This document shows positions 35,081 through 44,328 of a DNA stretch of 64,000 nucleotides, one piece after another. Both the position numbers and the translations under genes were made by a program. The notes below the pieces were generated by a model. That model made no database searches. It was not told the origin of the DNA and worked only from the letters and a program-made list of their open reading frames with translations. The DNA comes from Myxococcota bacterium (GTDB lineage Bacteria > Myxococcota_A > UBA796), in assembly GCA_029251165.1 (NCBI GenBank), contig JAQXDW010000067.1:1-64000 (forward strand), written 5' to 3'. How positions within the stretch are numbered: the stretch's first letter is position 1; each line of letters opens with the position of its first letter.

Positions 35081-35563
35081 ATGGGTATGAAACTCAAGGG
35101 GACTGAGAGCAGCGGCCCCAACGGCGACATCAACGTCACCCCGCTCATCGATGTCGTTCTCGTGCTCCTCATCATCTTCATGGTGCTCACTCCGATCATC
35201 ATTGAGGAGATGGCTGTGAACCTTCCGCAGAAGACCGAGAAGGTTGAGTCAGACAACATCCCCGAGGACCAGCTTCTGGTCGCCGCCTGTGCGGACGGAA
35301 GCTTCACCCTCAACCGAAAGTCCCTCGCACTGGAGGAGCTGACGGTTGAGGTTCGAAAGGGACTCCGTCGAAAGAAGGCCAAGTCTGTCTTTGTGGATGG
35401 TCATCCGGATGCTGGCTACGGCAACATGGTGCAGCTGATGGATGCCGTCCGAGATGCCGGCGCGGAGAAGATTGGTCTCGCCAAGCTCAAGACCGACACC
35501 GACTTCCTGGCTTGCACTCAGCGAGAGGCCGCCCCTGCCGCCCCCCCGACGGCACCACAGTAG
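35081..35563 (+). CDS. exbD: ExbD/TolR-type protein, second copy
   Basis: 160 residues with the same architecture as its neighbour: INVTPLIDVVLVLLIIFMVLTPI carries the conserved membrane Asp, followed by a longer periplasmic domain and an Ala/Pro-rich tail. Two ExbD copies with one ExbB and one TonB occur in several proteobacterial and myxobacterial operons. The copies differ clearly in the periplasmic part (the second has ADGSFTLNRKSL), so they probably form a heteromer. Confidence 0.92.
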   Translation: MGMKLKGTESSGPNGDINVTPLIDVVLVLLIIFMVLTPIIIEEMAVNLPQKTEKVESDNIPEDQLLVAACADGSFTLNRKSLALEELTVEVRKGLRRKKAKSVFVDGHPDAGYGNMVQLMDAVRDAGAEKIGLAKLKTDTDFLACTQREAAPAAPPTAPQ

Positions 35564-35584
35564 AAGACACAGGCACCGCTCGTT

Positions 35585-36427
35585 ATGAACACGCTCCTCA
35601 GCACGTGGTCTGCGCCTCGACGCACAAGGGTTGATGCACTCCTGCTGTCCCGGTTCGCTGCAGCCAGCCCAGATCGGCTCGCGCAGGCATGCCAGTACCC
35701 GCTGTCTACTGGCGGAAAGCGCATCCGAGCGCTGCTGTCGATCGCCGCCTGCGAGGCGCTGCGGAGTCCCATCCGCCAAGACACTCTCCTCGCTGCCGCT
35801 GCGGTCGAGATGGTTCACGGCTACTCCCTCGTGCACGACGATCTTCCCTGCATGGACAACGACGATGAGCGTCGGGGCCGGCCCACGGTCCATCGCGTCT
35901 ACACGGAAGGCGAGGCGCTCCTCGTCGGTGATGCCATGCTCACCGAAGCCTTCTCGATGCTCTGTGAGACAACGCCGACCCTGATCGGCCCCCTTGTCGC
36001 AGAGCTGTCCAGTGCCGCTGGCCACCGGGGCATGATCGGCGGACAGGCCTTCGACGTCGGCATGGCTGGTCCCGTGACGGACGTCGACACCCTCCTCACC
36101 CTCCACAGGGGCAAGACCGGTGCCCTCATCCGTGCTGCGGTCCGAATGGGTGGTCGGGTGGCTGGTGCTGAGGGCAGCACGCTCGATGCACTCACCCGCT
36201 ATGGCGAAGCAGTCGGGCTTGCATTCCAGCTCGCCGATGACGTCCTCGATGAAGAACAAGATGCAGGTGAAGGCGGCCCGCCGAGCTTCATCAAGCTCCT
36301 CGGTGCTGAGCAGACCCGTGCACGGGCAGAGGCCCTCGCGGCCGAGGCTGAGGAAGCCGTCGCAGGACTCCCGGCACCAGAGATTCTCATCGCGCTTGCA
36401 CGCTACACTGTCGAGCGCGACCACTGA
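35585..36427 (+). CDS. ispA: Short-chain polyprenyl diphosphate synthase (FPP/GGPP type)
   Basis: 280 residues. First Asp-rich motif LVHDDLPCMDNDDERRGRPT and second QLADDVLDEEQD, plus GGKRIRALL, are complete. The enzyme condenses IPP with allylic diphosphates to make C15-C20 chains for quinones and undecaprenol. The first motif has the DDLPCMDND form (two residues between the Asp pairs) seen in bacterial FPP synthases. It is followed by tlyA 9 nt later, the usual ispA-tlyA order. Confidence 0.93.
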   Translation: MNTLLSTWSAPRRTRVDALLLSRFAAASPDRLAQACQYPLSTGGKRIRALLSIAACEALRSPIRQDTLLAAAAVEMVHGYSLVHDDLPCMDNDDERRGRPTVHRVYTEGEALLVGDAMLTEAFSMLCETTPTLIGPLVAELSSAAGHRGMIGGQAFDVGMAGPVTDVDTLLTLHRGKTGALIRAAVRMGGRVAGAEGSTLDALTRYGEAVGLAFQLADDVLDEEQDAGEGGPPSFIKLLGAEQTRARAEALAAEAEEAVAGLPAPEILIALARYTVERDH

Positions 36428-36436
36428 GAGGCTGTG

Positions 36437-37168
36437 ATGGCAGCATCCCGTGAGCGACTGGATACCCTTCTCGTCCAGCGTGGGCTGGCCCCCTCTCGTC
36501 AGCTCGCCAATGCCCTCATCCGAGCAGGGCAGGTGCTGGTCAACGACATGGTCAGCGACAAGCCAGGCACCCGCATCAAGTTCGATGCAGCAGTGCGCAT
36601 CCGCGGTGAGGTGCTCCGCTATGTCGGACGCGGCGGTCTGAAGCTGGAGGGAGCCTTGGACGTCTTTGAGGTGGACCCGACGGAGCGCACCTGTGCCGAC
36701 TTCGGGGCAAGCACGGGCGGCTTCACTGACTGCCTGCTCCAGCGTGGTGCTGCGAAGGTATTCGCCATCGACGTCGGCTACGGGCAGCTGGCCTGGAAGC
36801 TGCGGCAAGATCCCCGAGTGGTCGTCATGGAGCGCACCAACGCCCGCCACCTCACCGCGCTGCCAGAGCCACCCTCTCTTATCGTCGGTGACCTGTCGTT
36901 TATCTCCCTGAAGCTCATCCTCCCTGCCGTTCAACAGGTCGCCGCCAGCGGTGCAGAAGCCGTCCTGCTCATCAAGCCCCAGTTCGAGCTTGGGCCGGGT
37001 CAGGCAAAAGGCGGGGTGGTCAAGGATCCAGCCCTCCGACAGTCGGCAATCACTGCAGTCTGTGAGGCCGCAGAGGCCCTCGGCACCACCGTTCTCGGCA
37101 CCGTCGCCTCATCGCTTCCCGGTGCAAAGAAAGGCAACGTCGAGGAGCTGCTCCACCTGCGGTTATGA
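36437..37168 (+). CDS. tlyA: TlyA family rRNA 2'-O-methyltransferase
   Basis: 243 residues from ATG 36437. An S4 RNA-binding domain (1-60; LDTLLVQRGLAPSR, AGQVLVNDMVSDKPGT) precedes an FtsJ-like methyltransferase with the SAM motif CADFGASTGGFTDCLLQ (about 86-102) and a KPQFELGPGQ motif. TlyA methylates cytidines in 16S/23S rRNA; in some species loss gives capreomycin resistance. Earlier literature named it hemolysin. It is directly downstream of ispA. Confidence 0.93.
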   Translation: MAASRERLDTLLVQRGLAPSRQLANALIRAGQVLVNDMVSDKPGTRIKFDAAVRIRGEVLRYVGRGGLKLEGALDVFEVDPTERTCADFGASTGGFTDCLLQRGAAKVFAIDVGYGQLAWKLRQDPRVVVMERTNARHLTALPEPPSLIVGDLSFISLKLILPAVQQVAASGAEAVLLIKPQFELGPGQAKGGVVKDPALRQSAITAVCEAAEALGTTVLGTVASSLPGAKKGNVEELLHLRL

Positions 37169-37175
37169 CCCCAGA

Positions 37176-37520
37176 GTGAACCCGCTCCTCACCATCATGA
37201 TGGGCTGCTCAACGCAGCCCCCTGTCCCACTCCCTGAACCAGAGCCGCCGCAGTGGCGCGCAAAGGGTCGCATGGTTGCTGCTGCCGATCTCCATGGCTA
37301 CCTCGTGATGCCCCAGACCACACCTGCGGTCGGTGCGCTGGTCCTCGTCGAGCACATCGAGGCGGACCAGCGTCAGCAAGCACACACCATGGCAGAGCAC
37401 GGTGAGGTCGTGCTGCTGCTGCCGCCGACGGTCTCAGTGACACGTGGCAGCACCTACCTCAACGGCCTGAGCAGCACTCGAGGCATTCGAACCCTCTGCG
37501 AGCGCGAGGTCTGTCCATGA
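37176..37520 (+). CDS. Small lipoprotein of unknown function
   Basis: 114 residues from GTG 37176. The start VNPLLTIMMGC is a short lipoprotein signal with Cys11. Proline-rich residues 14-25 are followed by a small beta-rich domain (GRMVAAADLHGYLVMP, AVGALVLVEHIE, VVLLLPPT). I recognise no family. It may extend the periplasmic face of the inner or outer membrane. The stop overlaps the phosphoesterase ATG (ATGA), so the two are probably translationally coupled. Confidence 0.6.
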   Translation: MNPLLTIMMGCSTQPPVPLPEPEPPQWRAKGRMVAAADLHGYLVMPQTTPAVGALVLVEHIEADQRQQAHTMAEHGEVVLLLPPTVSVTRGSTYLNGLSSTRGIRTLCEREVCP

Positions 37521-38386
37521 TTCGCTGGCTGACCTTTCTCAAGAACATGACCAATGCCGCAGGCCATGGTTCGTTCTTCCCGAGCCGGGCGCCCGTCGCG
37601 ACGGCTCCTGGCGGCACGGTCGATCCACAGCCGACCGCCGATGTCCTCACCCGTCTCCAGGCTGAGCATGGCTGGTTCGAGTACAGCCACCACACCCTCC
37701 CCATCTCCGGCCTCACAGAGCGGATCCGCATCCTCCACCTGACCGACGTCCACATCCGCCAAGAGGATGAGGCCCTCTCCGCACTCTGTCACAAGGTCAG
37801 CCAGGCACGCCCCGACCTTGTCGTAATCACTGGTGATGTGGTCACCCGCGGCTGGTCAGAGGAAGCGGTGGTTCGCTTCCTCCGTGCCCTCCCTCCAGCG
37901 CGGCTGGGACGGTTTGCGATCATGGGAAACTGGGAGTACTGGTCCGGCGCCAGCCTCGACCGCTGGCGCCCGCTGCTCGCAGCACACGATGTCGTCCTTC
38001 TCCATGAAGACTGGGTCGATCTCGGCCCGATCGTCCTCGCCGGCACCGACGATCACCTCGCCGGACAGTCCGAGCCTGAGGTGCTGCTCTCCAGGCTCCC
38101 CCGCGACCGTCCCGCGGTCATGCTCACCCACTCTCCGGCGTTCTTTCCCTCCCTCGCAGAGCCGCCGGTCAAGCTGGTCCTCTCCGGCCACTCCCACGGC
38201 GGACAGGTCCGCATTCCGGGGCTCGGTGCGCTCTGGGCACCACGCGGCACCGGCTCCTACCTCGCGGGCTGGTTCGAGAAGGACGGCTGCTACCTGTTTG
38301 TCAGCCGCGGTCTTGGCTGGTCCGTGGCTCCGCTTCGGCTGTACTGCCCGCCAGAGCTCGCCTGGATCGACCTCACCCCGGCTTGA
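37517..38386 (+). CDS. Calcineurin-like metallophosphoesterase (YaeI/YkuE-like)
   Basis: 289 residues. Metal-binding motifs run LTDVHI (D-x-H), VITGDVV (GD), then GNWEYW where the family usually has GNHD/E, LTHSP and SGHSHGGQVRIPG. The fold and order match YaeI/YkuE enzymes that act on lipid or peptidoglycan-linked phosphodiesters. The His in GNH is a metal or substrate ligand in most members, so Trp here suggests altered chemistry or a subfamily with this change. It is coupled to the lipoprotein gene and converges with the next minus-strand gene. Confidence 0.82.
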   Translation: MIRWLTFLKNMTNAAGHGSFFPSRAPVATAPGGTVDPQPTADVLTRLQAEHGWFEYSHHTLPISGLTERIRILHLTDVHIRQEDEALSALCHKVSQARPDLVVITGDVVTRGWSEEAVVRFLRALPPARLGRFAIMGNWEYWSGASLDRWRPLLAAHDVVLLHEDWVDLGPIVLAGTDDHLAGQSEPEVLLSRLPRDRPAVMLTHSPAFFPSLAEPPVKLVLSGHSHGGQVRIPGLGALWAPRGTGSYLAGWFEKDGCYLFVSRGLGWSVAPLRLYCPPELAWIDLTPA

Positions 38387-38392
38387 GCGGAC

Positions 38393-39757
38393 TCAAGGCC
38401 GCTCAAGCGGCATGGTCAGCGGAACAATCCAGTCAGCGGGCGGCCACACCTCGCTCTGAAGCTCGGTGAGGTCAACGGTGGACTTGATGAGCGGCTGAAG
38501 GCGTCGCCCATTGAGGCCCGCGCGTATCCTGGCCGTAACGACAACATCTTCCGGACGTCGCGTGCCATCAGTCTGGGCGATGTAGCGGTCCTCTAGATAG
38601 TGCGCGAACTGCCGGATCAGCTCAGGACGTGTCACCATCTTGCGGTGCTGACGCTCCGTGAGCAGGGGCGTTGTCTCGATCGGATAGCGCACCCCCGTCA
38701 CAGTGTCCGTCAGCGTAAAGGCCGCGCGGGAGACCTTGCTGCGGAGCTTCATGTGCCAGGCGAGCAGGTGCCCTTCCTCCGTCCATGAGGGATTGCCAGG
38801 GTAGAGATGGTGCCGCAGTGGCAGGAAGACCTGGACCGCGAGCCAGCCGCCCAGCAGCAGCCGCAGACCCACACGACGCGCGCGCGTCTGCTGGGGGAGA
38901 TGCACACGGTGGCGATCGGCCGGGACAATGGAGGAGAGCACACGCCGCGGCCAGTCTGGCTCCAGGTAGATGAGGCTTGCACCAACCATGAGGTACGGGA
39001 AGATGCCGATGGAGAACAGCAGCTCGTTACACAGGTGAAAGACCATCACTGCGACGAGCGCATGGCCGCGAGTGCGTCGAATGAGCAGCAGCGGAAGCGC
39101 CAAGAGATCAAGCAGCAGACCAGCATACGCCATGAACCATGCGGTTCCATCCCAGGCCAGTAAGCCGCCGATCACTGCCCAGTCCGCCCGGGTATCCATC
39201 CACGCCAGCAGCGGCATGCCGGCCAGCCAGTCTGCGTTCAGCTTGGCGACTCCCCCAAAGAAGTACACCGCGCCGATCTGTGCCCGAAGCAGCCAGATGG
39301 TCCAGGCCTCCACCCGATCGGTGCGAAGCGACGGATCCCGCCAGGCATCCACGGACATCGACCGGTGTGCGGGGAGAACGATCATGATGAACGACAGCAG
39401 GCAGACCAGGTAGAGGTGGTTGAGGTAGGTCGCCTGCTCCAGGAGAAACGCGTAGGTAAAGCCGAGGAAGAACAGGGTGGTTGCCAGCCGATAGTATGCC
39501 CCCAGCGTGATGCCCACAGCCGCCACGCCGAGCCCGATAAACAGGGCAATCATCCCATATCCAGGCAGCGGTATCAGCCACTGGAACCCGTGGTAGCTGA
39601 AGTGGAAATCCGGCTCGATGTAGTAGGCATACACCCGACCATAGGCGAGGTATCGGCATACCTCCCAGACCATGATGGACCCGAAGCACACCCTGAACCA
39701 GACCAGACCAGCGATGTCCACCGGTCGCAGCCAGCTCGGGGGGCCTAAAACAGCCAT
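38393..39757 (-). CDS. HTTM / vitamin K-dependent gamma-carboxylase-like membrane protein
   Basis: 454 residues, several transmembrane helices in the first 330. The gamma-carboxylase-like pattern includes TYLNHLYLVCLLSFIM, PAHRSMSVDAW, and LLRAQIGAVYFFGG followed by AKLNADWLAGMP. Lys172 in AKLNADW matches the position of the catalytic Lys218 in human GGCX (KKLDADW). The C-terminus is soluble (about 340-454), shorter than in GGCX. Bacterial homologues are widespread but mostly undefined; a carboxylase needs reduced vitamin K, so a related quinone reaction is possible. Its start overlaps the end of tamB by 13 nt. Confidence 0.85.
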   Translation of the reverse strand: MAVLGPPSWLRPVDIAGLVWFRVCFGSIMVWEVCRYLAYGRVYAYYIEPDFHFSYHGFQWLIPLPGYGMIALFIGLGVAAVGITLGAYYRLATTLFFLGFTYAFLLEQATYLNHLYLVCLLSFIMIVLPAHRSMSVDAWRDPSLRTDRVEAWTIWLLRAQIGAVYFFGGVAKLNADWLAGMPLLAWMDTRADWAVIGGLLAWDGTAWFMAYAGLLLDLLALPLLLIRRTRGHALVAVMVFHLCNELLFSIGIFPYLMVGASLIYLEPDWPRRVLSSIVPADRHRVHLPQQTRARRVGLRLLLGGWLAVQVFLPLRHHLYPGNPSWTEEGHLLAWHMKLRSKVSRAAFTLTDTVTGVRYPIETTPLLTERQHRKMVTRPELIRQFAHYLEDRYIAQTDGTRRPEDVVVTARIRAGLNGRRLQPLIKSTVDLTELQSEVWPPADWIVPLTMPLERP

Positions 39758-42700
39758 CGCCAGTAGAGATCTGCGCGGGATTGGGCCATGTCACCGGTCA
39801 TAAATTGTGCATACATCCGACGCGAGATGATCCACTCTAAGGTGAGCTGGTTGATGTTCTCGTCGTCTTCAGGGTTGGAGTTTCGATCATAGGCGAGGAA
39901 GAGCTGCTCGCTGAGCGCCTTCCCGATGCGCACTCCGCTGTCGGGATCCCAGTCAAACTCATCGATGAGCGTACCGCCAACCGCGCGAGAGACCTGCCCG
40001 GAGATCGATGCCATGGCGGTGCTGAAGAGGATCGAGCCCGCGCTGCTCTCCCCCTCGGACATCTCGCTGGCTGGCTTGCCAAACAGCAAGAGAAACAGGA
40101 TGTCTGTCTCGTCGTACTGATCCGCAGAGAATGCGACCTCCGGCTGATCAGCAGATCCGCTGATATCGACGTTTACCTCACCATACCGAGAGTTGGTATG
40201 GACCGCATTGAGCTTGAGGATGGGGTTGGCGTAGTCATCTCCGACGAAGTAGACCGCGGAGCCCGATGCCATCGCGAAGGAGGTGTCAAACAGCCGCGTG
40301 GTTGAGCCTGTGAGGGTCTCGACGGTGCCGTTGAGCGACAGCGCACCGTTCTGCCATGCAACGTCGAGGGTACCATCCATGTCCGCGAGAATCGAGACGG
40401 TGGAGAGCGAAGAGATCTGGCGACCATAGGTGTCCAGCAGCGGCATATCGACCGCCATCCGTAGGTTCCGATTCAGATCCACGCCGAGCGCGACCGTCAT
40501 CTGCTCCTCCAGCGCTGAGGGCGGCTGGACCTCCACCACCGTCTGCAGGGCTTCCTCCTTACGATAGACCGTGATCATCGGATCGAGGGTCAGGTTCTCG
40601 TTGTCCATGAAGAACGAGTCATCGAAGATAAAGCGCCCCTCTGCCAGCACAACATCTCCAGTGACCTGAAGCGCAGGGTAGTTCCCGCCAACCTTCAGAC
40701 CGCCCCGAATGGCAGCGGTGTAGTCCGTGGTGGCGGTCAGCCAGAAGTTGTCTGCGGCAAGGTCGACCACAACCGCTCCGGGCTCCATACCCTTCGACAT
40801 CACCGAGCCGGTACCCGAGAGGGTTCCGACGGTATCCTTCAGGGTAAGTGTGTTGTTGATCAGCGGCTGGTTGAGGACACTCAGTCGATCGACAACGAGT
40901 CGATCCCGCTGGAGCCGGATGTCGATGTTGATGTCTGAGTAGCGCACCCCGAGCGGACGATAAGCCAGCCCCCCATCGATGAGGTGGAACTTCAGCCGGG
41001 GAACCGGCTCGGAGAACTGACCGGTGATGTCGCCCTTGATGGTCAAGGTCCCGGTGGCCTCAGAGACCCCATCGACCACACCGTTGAGTGCCGCGAGGGG
41101 CACCCCATCTCCAGATATCGTCACCAAAAGCTCATCATCTCCCTCCAGGATCTCGTCCTCCTCCTTGAGCCAAGCGAGGGTCAGCGGGATGAAGCCATCG
41201 ACTGACAGGTTGCCCTGCGCGCCGAAGTCCAGCGCGCCCATCAGCCGGTAGCCCTCGCTCCCGGACTCCGCATTGGTCTCGGGGAACAGGTTGAGGTTGG
41301 CGATCTGAAGGGGAACATCACCGAGCTGCCCTTCCACCCAGAGCAGTCCTCCAGCCACCTGCGGCCGCTCCACCTCACCCGTCACGCTGACACCTCCGGC
41401 AATGCGACCAGAGATCCCGCTGGGCAGACCAAACAAGGCGGTCAGGCTCTCTAAGGGCACCGCGAGGGGAACGAGGTTGAGATCGAGGCTGGAGATCCAG
41501 GTGGTGGGATCGGCGTAGTCAGGCACCTCCCCCTCCCCGCTCAGCACCTGCGTGAGGACCTCAGAGAACCGATTCTGTACCGTCCCGCTGAGCTTGACGC
41601 GTCGAAGCATGCCCTCATCTGCAGTCGCGGTAATCTTGACGACTTCTCCGGCTCGATCCATGCGCAGATCCATGCGCATGTGCTCTCCCTGCTCTCCGAC
41701 CGGAAGCGACAGCGCACCAACCATCGCCAGCTGGGGATCACAGGCCGAGCCGTTGAGGTGGATGTCCGCACTCCCGAGTCCGTAGAGCCCTTGAGCCGAC
41801 GGGAAGACCACCCCCAGCCGGCTCAGCTCCCCCGGCGCGAGGAGGGCTCGAAGCGCAATGTCAGCGGCGCAGTCGAGGGTGATCGCGTCGAGGTCCAGCG
41901 GGACACTGCCGTCGAGGGCGAGCAGCAGACCGTCGTGGTCTGAGAGGCGTACCGAGGCCTCTGGATGACGCAGTATGCCGCTAAATTGTGCGCCGATGTC
42001 GACACCATGGATGACCTCAGGGAAGGTGAAGTCGGTGAAGCGGATGTCTCCGCTCAGCGCAGCATCACCAGAGAATCCCTTGAGAGAGGCCTCACCATCC
42101 ACAATGCCGTCCATGAGGGCAACAAAGGGCATCTCCTCCTCACCGAGGAAGGTGTTGAGAACATCAGAGAGCCAAGCCAGCGGAAGCTGACTGACGGTGA
42201 GGTTCAGATCCGGCTCACTGCCTCCAGTCCCCCCAGAGACCGCGATGTAGCTCTCATCGCTCAGGTCGGAGGATGCCGCGCGGCGTTCCTCAGAAATCAC
42301 CAGGACCAGCTCGACGTCGTCAACGTTGTTGTCATTGAGGGTGAACCGGATCGGTGTCTCCTGGACGCTGACCATGCCACGCCCAGAATTCGGGAAGAGC
42401 GCCAGCTCCTCGACACGCCACTTCCCGCTCGTGAAGTCGCCATAGGTCTGCGCCTCGATCACGACCCGATCCCGACGAGAGAGACTCAGATCGACCGCGA
42501 TGCCGTTGTCCTTGAGCGTGATGCCGACCGGACCGCCATCGATCGTGTAGTTTGCCGGCAGCAGCACCAGCTCTCCCAGCATCAGCTCTGTGGTGATGTC
42601 AGGCTCACCGGTCGAGGGAACGCTCCCGCTGATCGGACCGCTCAGGCCGCTCAGCTCGAAGGTTCCATCCCCAACGAGCATGCGCCCCATTGCGATCTCG

Positions 42701-44328
42701 GTCCCGAAGGTCACCCCAGCTGTCGGCGACCAGCCACCGCTGAGGTCGCTGAACTCGACTGTGTCGATCAGCAGCCCAGCGGCGTCGATGTTGTCCACAT
42801 TGACCCCGCCCTCGAACGTGACGTCGTCTCCCGCCATGGCGATCTGGAGCCCCTCAGAGCGCAGCGTGCCGATGGTGAAGTCCTTGCTTCGGATGTTGCT
42901 GCCACTCAGACTCGGAAAGGCATCGATACGGACCGTCTCCCCCGCCCAGTCCACCTCGACCAGTCCGCGTGCCGCGAGGCTTCCACGATAGCCGGAGAGA
43001 TCGAACCGGGCGAGCGCGGCGAGGTCAGGCAGAGAGAGATCGGCCTGGAGCGAAGCCGCCTCGCTGGTGAGGTCAATCCAGCCACCGGTGAGCCCAAGAT
43101 CACCGAGCGCGTGGCGGGCGCTGAGTTCCTCGACCGTGAGTCGCCCGCCGGCCAGATCCGCCTTGAGGGAGAGCCCTGTGATCGGCTCTCCCCACAGAAT
43201 CTGATCCTCTGTGTCGACCTCGATCCGAGCAACGATCCCGTCAGGCCATGCGGTTCCGCTGCCAGAGACCCGATACGAACCGACCAGCTCAACAGGCTCC
43301 GTGACCGGCGGCAGGAGGCGGTCCAGCTCGAGGCGCTCGGTCGTGGTGCTCAGCGACCAAGTGATCGGCTCTGCTGTGGCATCGACCGCCCCGATGAGGC
43401 CAAGGGTTCCAGCCTCTTCTGAAACCAGGTCACCCTGGATCTCAATGTCAGAGAGCGGTCCCCTCACGGAGAGCACAGAGGTGAGCTCCGTCTGCGGGGT
43501 CACATCATTGGTCCACTGTGAGAGCTGTCCAGCGGCGAGCGGCTTGAGGACAACCTCAAGACCGAGCCCCATCTCCAGCTCGACCTGGTGAATCGTCCCA
43601 GTGACACCGACCACGCTCTGATCATAGGTGAGGTCGAGGGCATCGATGTAGACGTTCCCGTCCTCGTAGCGGAGGTCACCCACAAGCGCCGCTTCGGCGT
43701 AGCCAACCGGTGCGGCGTGAATCGTGAGGTCATGAAGGTGCGCATCGCGACCACCGCCGATGGTCAGCCCGGTGTCCAGAGAGAGCTCCTCGATGACCTG
43801 CTCGTCGTCTCCGGAGACCCAGGTGAAGCGACCATCGGTCAGGACAGCGTCCTCCAGGTTGACCATCCAGTCCAGCCCCTCCCAGGCGGACGGCGGCTCC
43901 ACAGACGGCTCGTCGGTGACCCCAAATGCAATCAAGAGATCGATCTGCCCGTCGGGCTGCTGCTCCATCCGAAGATCAGGGGCGTCGATCTGGAGACGCG
44001 GCAGGAGAACCGTCTGCTGAGAGAGTCTGGGGAGGCGGTGATCGAGTCGAATCCTGGGAACGGTGAGCATGGTGTCGCCGTCCCAGCGGTGCATGGTGAC
44101 GTCAGACAGCTCGACATAGGTAAAGAGATCCGAGCGCAGTGAGCCAATCTGTAGCTCTCCCAGAGGCATCTGGTCGCTGACCAGATCCTCGAGACCTCCT
44201 CGGAGGAAGTCATTTCCACCAGGAGACACCAGCCAAAACCCACCGCCAATCAGAGCGGCAAGAGACACTCCTCCCACACCACCGCCCAGCCCCAGGGCAA
44301 TTCGAAGCAGCTGGCGACGGCGACTCAA
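39745..44328 (-). CDS. tamB: TamB/YtfN-type translocation and assembly protein
   Basis: 1527 residues. An N-terminal signal anchor (about 10-32, LGLGGGVGGVSLAALIGGGFW) is followed by about 1100 residues of repeating beta-strand units (RLDGxxLxLxG-like) typical of AsmA/TamB bridges. The C-terminal TamB domain has DGTLDVAWQNGALSLNG and NPILKLNAVHTNSRYGEVNVDISGSADQPEVAF-type strands, and ends with DLYWRWLF. It is thought to carry lipids or assist insertion between the inner and outer membrane, together with an Omp85 partner. The gene starts within the stop of the Omp85 gene and continues into the gamma-carboxylase-like gene, so the three are one unit. Confidence 0.92.
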   Translation of the reverse strand: MSRRRQLLRIALGLGGGVGGVSLAALIGGGFWLVSPGGNDFLRGGLEDLVSDQMPLGELQIGSLRSDLFTYVELSDVTMHRWDGDTMLTVPRIRLDHRLPRLSQQTVLLPRLQIDAPDLRMEQQPDGQIDLLIAFGVTDEPSVEPPSAWEGLDWMVNLEDAVLTDGRFTWVSGDDEQVIEELSLDTGLTIGGGRDAHLHDLTIHAAPVGYAEAALVGDLRYEDGNVYIDALDLTYDQSVVGVTGTIHQVELEMGLGLEVVLKPLAAGQLSQWTNDVTPQTELTSVLSVRGPLSDIEIQGDLVSEEAGTLGLIGAVDATAEPITWSLSTTTERLELDRLLPPVTEPVELVGSYRVSGSGTAWPDGIVARIEVDTEDQILWGEPITGLSLKADLAGGRLTVEELSARHALGDLGLTGGWIDLTSEAASLQADLSLPDLAALARFDLSGYRGSLAARGLVEVDWAGETVRIDAFPSLSGSNIRSKDFTIGTLRSEGLQIAMAGDDVTFEGGVNVDNIDAAGLLIDTVEFSDLSGGWSPTAGVTFGTEIAMGRMLVGDGTFELSGLSGPISGSVPSTGEPDITTELMLGELVLLPANYTIDGGPVGITLKDNGIAVDLSLSRRDRVVIEAQTYGDFTSGKWRVEELALFPNSGRGMVSVQETPIRFTLNDNNVDDVELVLVISEERRAASSDLSDESYIAVSGGTGGSEPDLNLTVSQLPLAWLSDVLNTFLGEEEMPFVALMDGIVDGEASLKGFSGDAALSGDIRFTDFTFPEVIHGVDIGAQFSGILRHPEASVRLSDHDGLLLALDGSVPLDLDAITLDCAADIALRALLAPGELSRLGVVFPSAQGLYGLGSADIHLNGSACDPQLAMVGALSLPVGEQGEHMRMDLRMDRAGEVVKITATADEGMLRRVKLSGTVQNRFSEVLTQVLSGEGEVPDYADPTTWISSLDLNLVPLAVPLESLTALFGLPSGISGRIAGGVSVTGEVERPQVAGGLLWVEGQLGDVPLQIANLNLFPETNAESGSEGYRLMGALDFGAQGNLSVDGFIPLTLAWLKEEDEILEGDDELLVTISGDGVPLAALNGVVDGVSEATGTLTIKGDITGQFSEPVPRLKFHLIDGGLAYRPLGVRYSDINIDIRLQRDRLVVDRLSVLNQPLINNTLTLKDTVGTLSGTGSVMSKGMEPGAVVVDLAADNFWLTATTDYTAAIRGGLKVGGNYPALQVTGDVVLAEGRFIFDDSFFMDNENLTLDPMITVYRKEEALQTVVEVQPPSALEEQMTVALGVDLNRNLRMAVDMPLLDTYGRQISSLSTVSILADMDGTLDVAWQNGALSLNGTVETLTGSTTRLFDTSFAMASGSAVYFVGDDYANPILKLNAVHTNSRYGEVNVDISGSADQPEVAFSADQYDETDILFLLLFGKPASEMSEGESSAGSILFSTAMASISGQVSRAVGGTLIDEFDWDPDSGVRIGKALSEQLFLAYDRNSNPEDDENINQLTLEWIISRRMYAQFMTGDMAQSRADLYWRWLF

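Noticed and set aside
35249..36934. 561-codon minus-strand open frame across exbD, ispA and tlyA
   Set aside because: It covers several well-supported plus-strand genes and has no recognisable motif.
41965..43422. 485-codon plus-strand open frame inside tamB
   Set aside because: tamB is clearly coding on the other strand; the frame has low-complexity Arg/Asp-rich content and no start signals.
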